64,000 bases of DNA from assembly GCA_964517135.1 (NCBI GenBank), contig CAZFBA010000006.1:62001-126000 (forward strand), given 5' to 3'. A model generated the notes under the pieces. The model did no database searches. It saw only the letters and a list, made by a program, of their open reading frames with translations, and was not told the origin of the DNA. Of the stretch, positions 62,768 to 64,000 are shown in pieces. Both the position numbers and the translations under genes were made by a program. Position 1 is the first letter of the stretch; each line of letters begins with the position of its first letter. Source of the DNA: CAZFBA01 sp964517135 (lineage in GTDB: Bacteria > Cyanobacteriota > Vampirovibrionia > JBFMGH01).

Positions 62768-64000
62768 TTACCTGAACCAGTTAGACTTTGTCTCTGGTAT
62801 TTCAATGTTGTCTAGAAATTTACCGCCATATATTAATTCCAGCTGGTCTTTTGAAGCATCAAGCTGTTGTCTTACCCTGTTCAATTCTGTTTTTGTAATT
62901 GCAAGCTCTTTTTGTGCTTTTTCCAGTGCAACTGATGGCACTGATAATCCTTCCAGGCTTTCTTTAAAACCTTTTTCAAGTTTAATTTCAGCAAGTTGCG
63001 CCCTAACTAAATTTAATTCTGAATAAGCCTGTTCAAGCTGCTTATCTTTCAAGGCAATTTTTTGTTTCATTTCTGCTTTAAGTTCGTTTACGGTTTTAAG
63101 CAGTGTTTGATTTTTGGCAATTTCCTGTTCTAAAGCTTCTATTTTAATGTCGATAGACTTATTGCTTTCAGCTGATACTATTTTAGGAGATGGACCTGTT
63201 ACTATATCCCATAGCTTTTGTGATTTAAGCTTATTTATTTCATCCTGGAGTTTATTTATCTGCATATGAGCGTTTTTGATCTCAATTTCTTTATCTATCT
63301 GTGAAATTGTTGCATCAGACAATAAAAGCTGGGTCTGTTTTAGATCCTCAATAGTAGATTCTAGCTGTTGCCTGGTCTCATAAATCTTTCTATGGGCAAG
63401 TCTTATTTCTTCGTCTTTGTCAATATTTTTGTTTTCGAGATAGAATATAAGCTCTCTCGCAAGCCCAAGCTGGTGTGAATTAGCTATTATAGTAATTTCA
63501 TTATTCTTTTCTTCCGGTATGATAATGGGTTTATCTGAATTCAAACTTAAAGATTCTTGTTTGTAAACCATTCCCTTGATTACATATCCTAGTTCTTTAT
63601 CAAAAACTGGCTCAAGATATGATGGATCTCCGGTTTCTTTTGTTAAGTGGGCTGATTTATTATTAAAAATCTCTTTTTCCAGTAATTGAGTCATTTGGGT
63701 AGCTGTATAATTTTCAAGCTTAAAGGTAGAAGCTTTTTTTGGCAGATCAAGTTTTAGAACAGCCCTTTTGATGGAGTTAACATAATCCTTATTGCCCTTT
63801 AATATAATAGAATTAGAAATTTCATCGTAAGACAGAACGTCTTTTTCTTTTCTTTCAACAACTTTATCAAGGGCATAAACTATTTGACCGGCCTGTGCGT
63901 GATTTAAATGTATTACCTCTGTAAGTAAATCTTCTTCTATAACCGTTTTTGCTACAATCAAATTATTGTTTTCCTTTGAAAGAGTAAAGTTACCTACAGT
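62768..64000 (-). CDS. Secretin N-domain plus coiled-coil protein, partial (5' end outside window)
   Basis: The frame stays open from 63961 to the window edge, and 63961 is a TTG, so the gene starts beyond 64000. About 410 residues are visible. N-terminal part: a secretin N1/KH-type repeat, VIHLNHAQAGQIVYALDKVV followed by LSYDEISNSIILKGNKDYVN and AVLKLDLP, then a second similar unit up to ~190. The remaining ~210 residues are a charged coiled coil (HRKIYETRQQLESTIEDLKQ, AQKELAITKTELNRVRQQLD) ending PETKSNWFR. No secretin barrel follows. A type II/IV-pilus or secretion accessory is plausible. Confidence 0.75.
   Translation of the reverse strand, partial: TVGNFTLSKENNNLIVAKTVIEEDLLTEVIHLNHAQAGQIVYALDKVVERKEKDVLSYDEISNSIILKGNKDYVNSIKRAVLKLDLPKKASTFKLENYTATQMTQLLEKEIFNNKSAHLTKETGDPSYLEPVFDKELGYVIKGMVYKQESLSLNSDKPIIIPEEKNNEITIIANSHQLGLARELIFYLENKNIDKDEEIRLAHRKIYETRQQLESTIEDLKQTQLLLSDATISQIDKEIEIKNAHMQINKLQDEINKLKSQKLWDIVTGPSPKIVSAESNKSIDIKIEALEQEIAKNQTLLKTVNELKAEMKQKIALKDKQLEQAYSELNLVRAQLAEIKLEKGFKESLEGLSVPSVALEKAQKELAITKTELNRVRQQLDASKDQLELIYGGKFLDNIEIPETKSNWFR

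Noticed and set aside
1..64000. tRNA, rRNA, CRISPR arrays, transposases, prophage genes
   Set aside because: No tRNA T-arm motif in a plausible context, no regular direct-repeat/spacer array and no transposase, integrase or phage structural gene was recognised.

Overview
The window is AT-rich bacterial DNA with compact operons, mixed ATG/GTG/TTG starts and clear purine-rich ribosome binding sites. The gene content points to a motile, diderm-like bacterium: a flagellar basal-body and export cluster, a lytic transglycosylase, secretin-type N-domains and many Sec-secreted proteins. The mix of a stand-alone glyQ, LuxR-type regulators, HDOD/PAS/SpoIIE signalling proteins, and a metallophosphatase with an 'INFAGK'-like N-terminal tag would fit a non-photosynthetic relative of cyanobacteria (Melainabacteria/Vampirovibrionia). 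That placement is an inference from gene style, not a demonstrated one.

Layout. 1-14.97 kb: metabolism and envelope genes, almost all on the minus strand. They include a 5'-nucleotidase-type phosphatase, a PLP aminotransferase, an EcsC-like protein, two tandem paralogous giant membrane proteins, and an operon of hydantoinase, CarS-like CDP-archaeol synthase, PCC-domain protein and MBOAT protein. 15.5-33.8 kb: a mixed region with a GT39-type glycosyltransferase, an AIM24 protein, a PHP / methyltransferase / histone-deacetylase-fold operon, a GAF-SpoIIE phosphatase, an Hsp20, YjbQ, ObgE and several small secreted or membrane proteins of unknown role. 33.9-47.2 kb: a long minus-strand flagellar operon. 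Its order in the direction of transcription is an unknown protein, two FlgF/G-type rod proteins, FlgB, FlgC, a lytic transglycosylase, FliE, FliF, a FliG-position protein, FliH, FlhA, FliI, FliJ, a FliK-like protein and a hook/rod protein.

47.4-64 kb: a patatin, a secreted protein, a NarL/LuxR response regulator, then glyQ-nfeD-SPFH on the plus strand, where the SPFH protein is fused through a coiled coil to a degenerate GGDEF domain. Next comes a four-gene minus-strand signalling operon (REC-HDOD-REC, atypical LuxR regulator, second REC-HDOD-REC, seven-PAS protein) with no histidine kinase. A glutamate dehydrogenase and a partial secretin-N-domain/coiled-coil protein close the window.

Most unusual items: the SPFH-GGDEF fusion; the kinase-less HDOD/atypical-regulator/PAS operon; the very divergent, glutamine-rich protein in the fliG position; a candidate structured RNA with a C-rich loop near 26.3-26.5 kb; a pair of intergenic elements with matching 13-bp inverted ends (11.2 and 15.2 kb); a start-less gene remnant convergent with the SPFH-GGDEF gene; and a short hydrophobic ORF near 31.4 kb. 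No rRNA, tRNA, CRISPR array or transposase was recognised.
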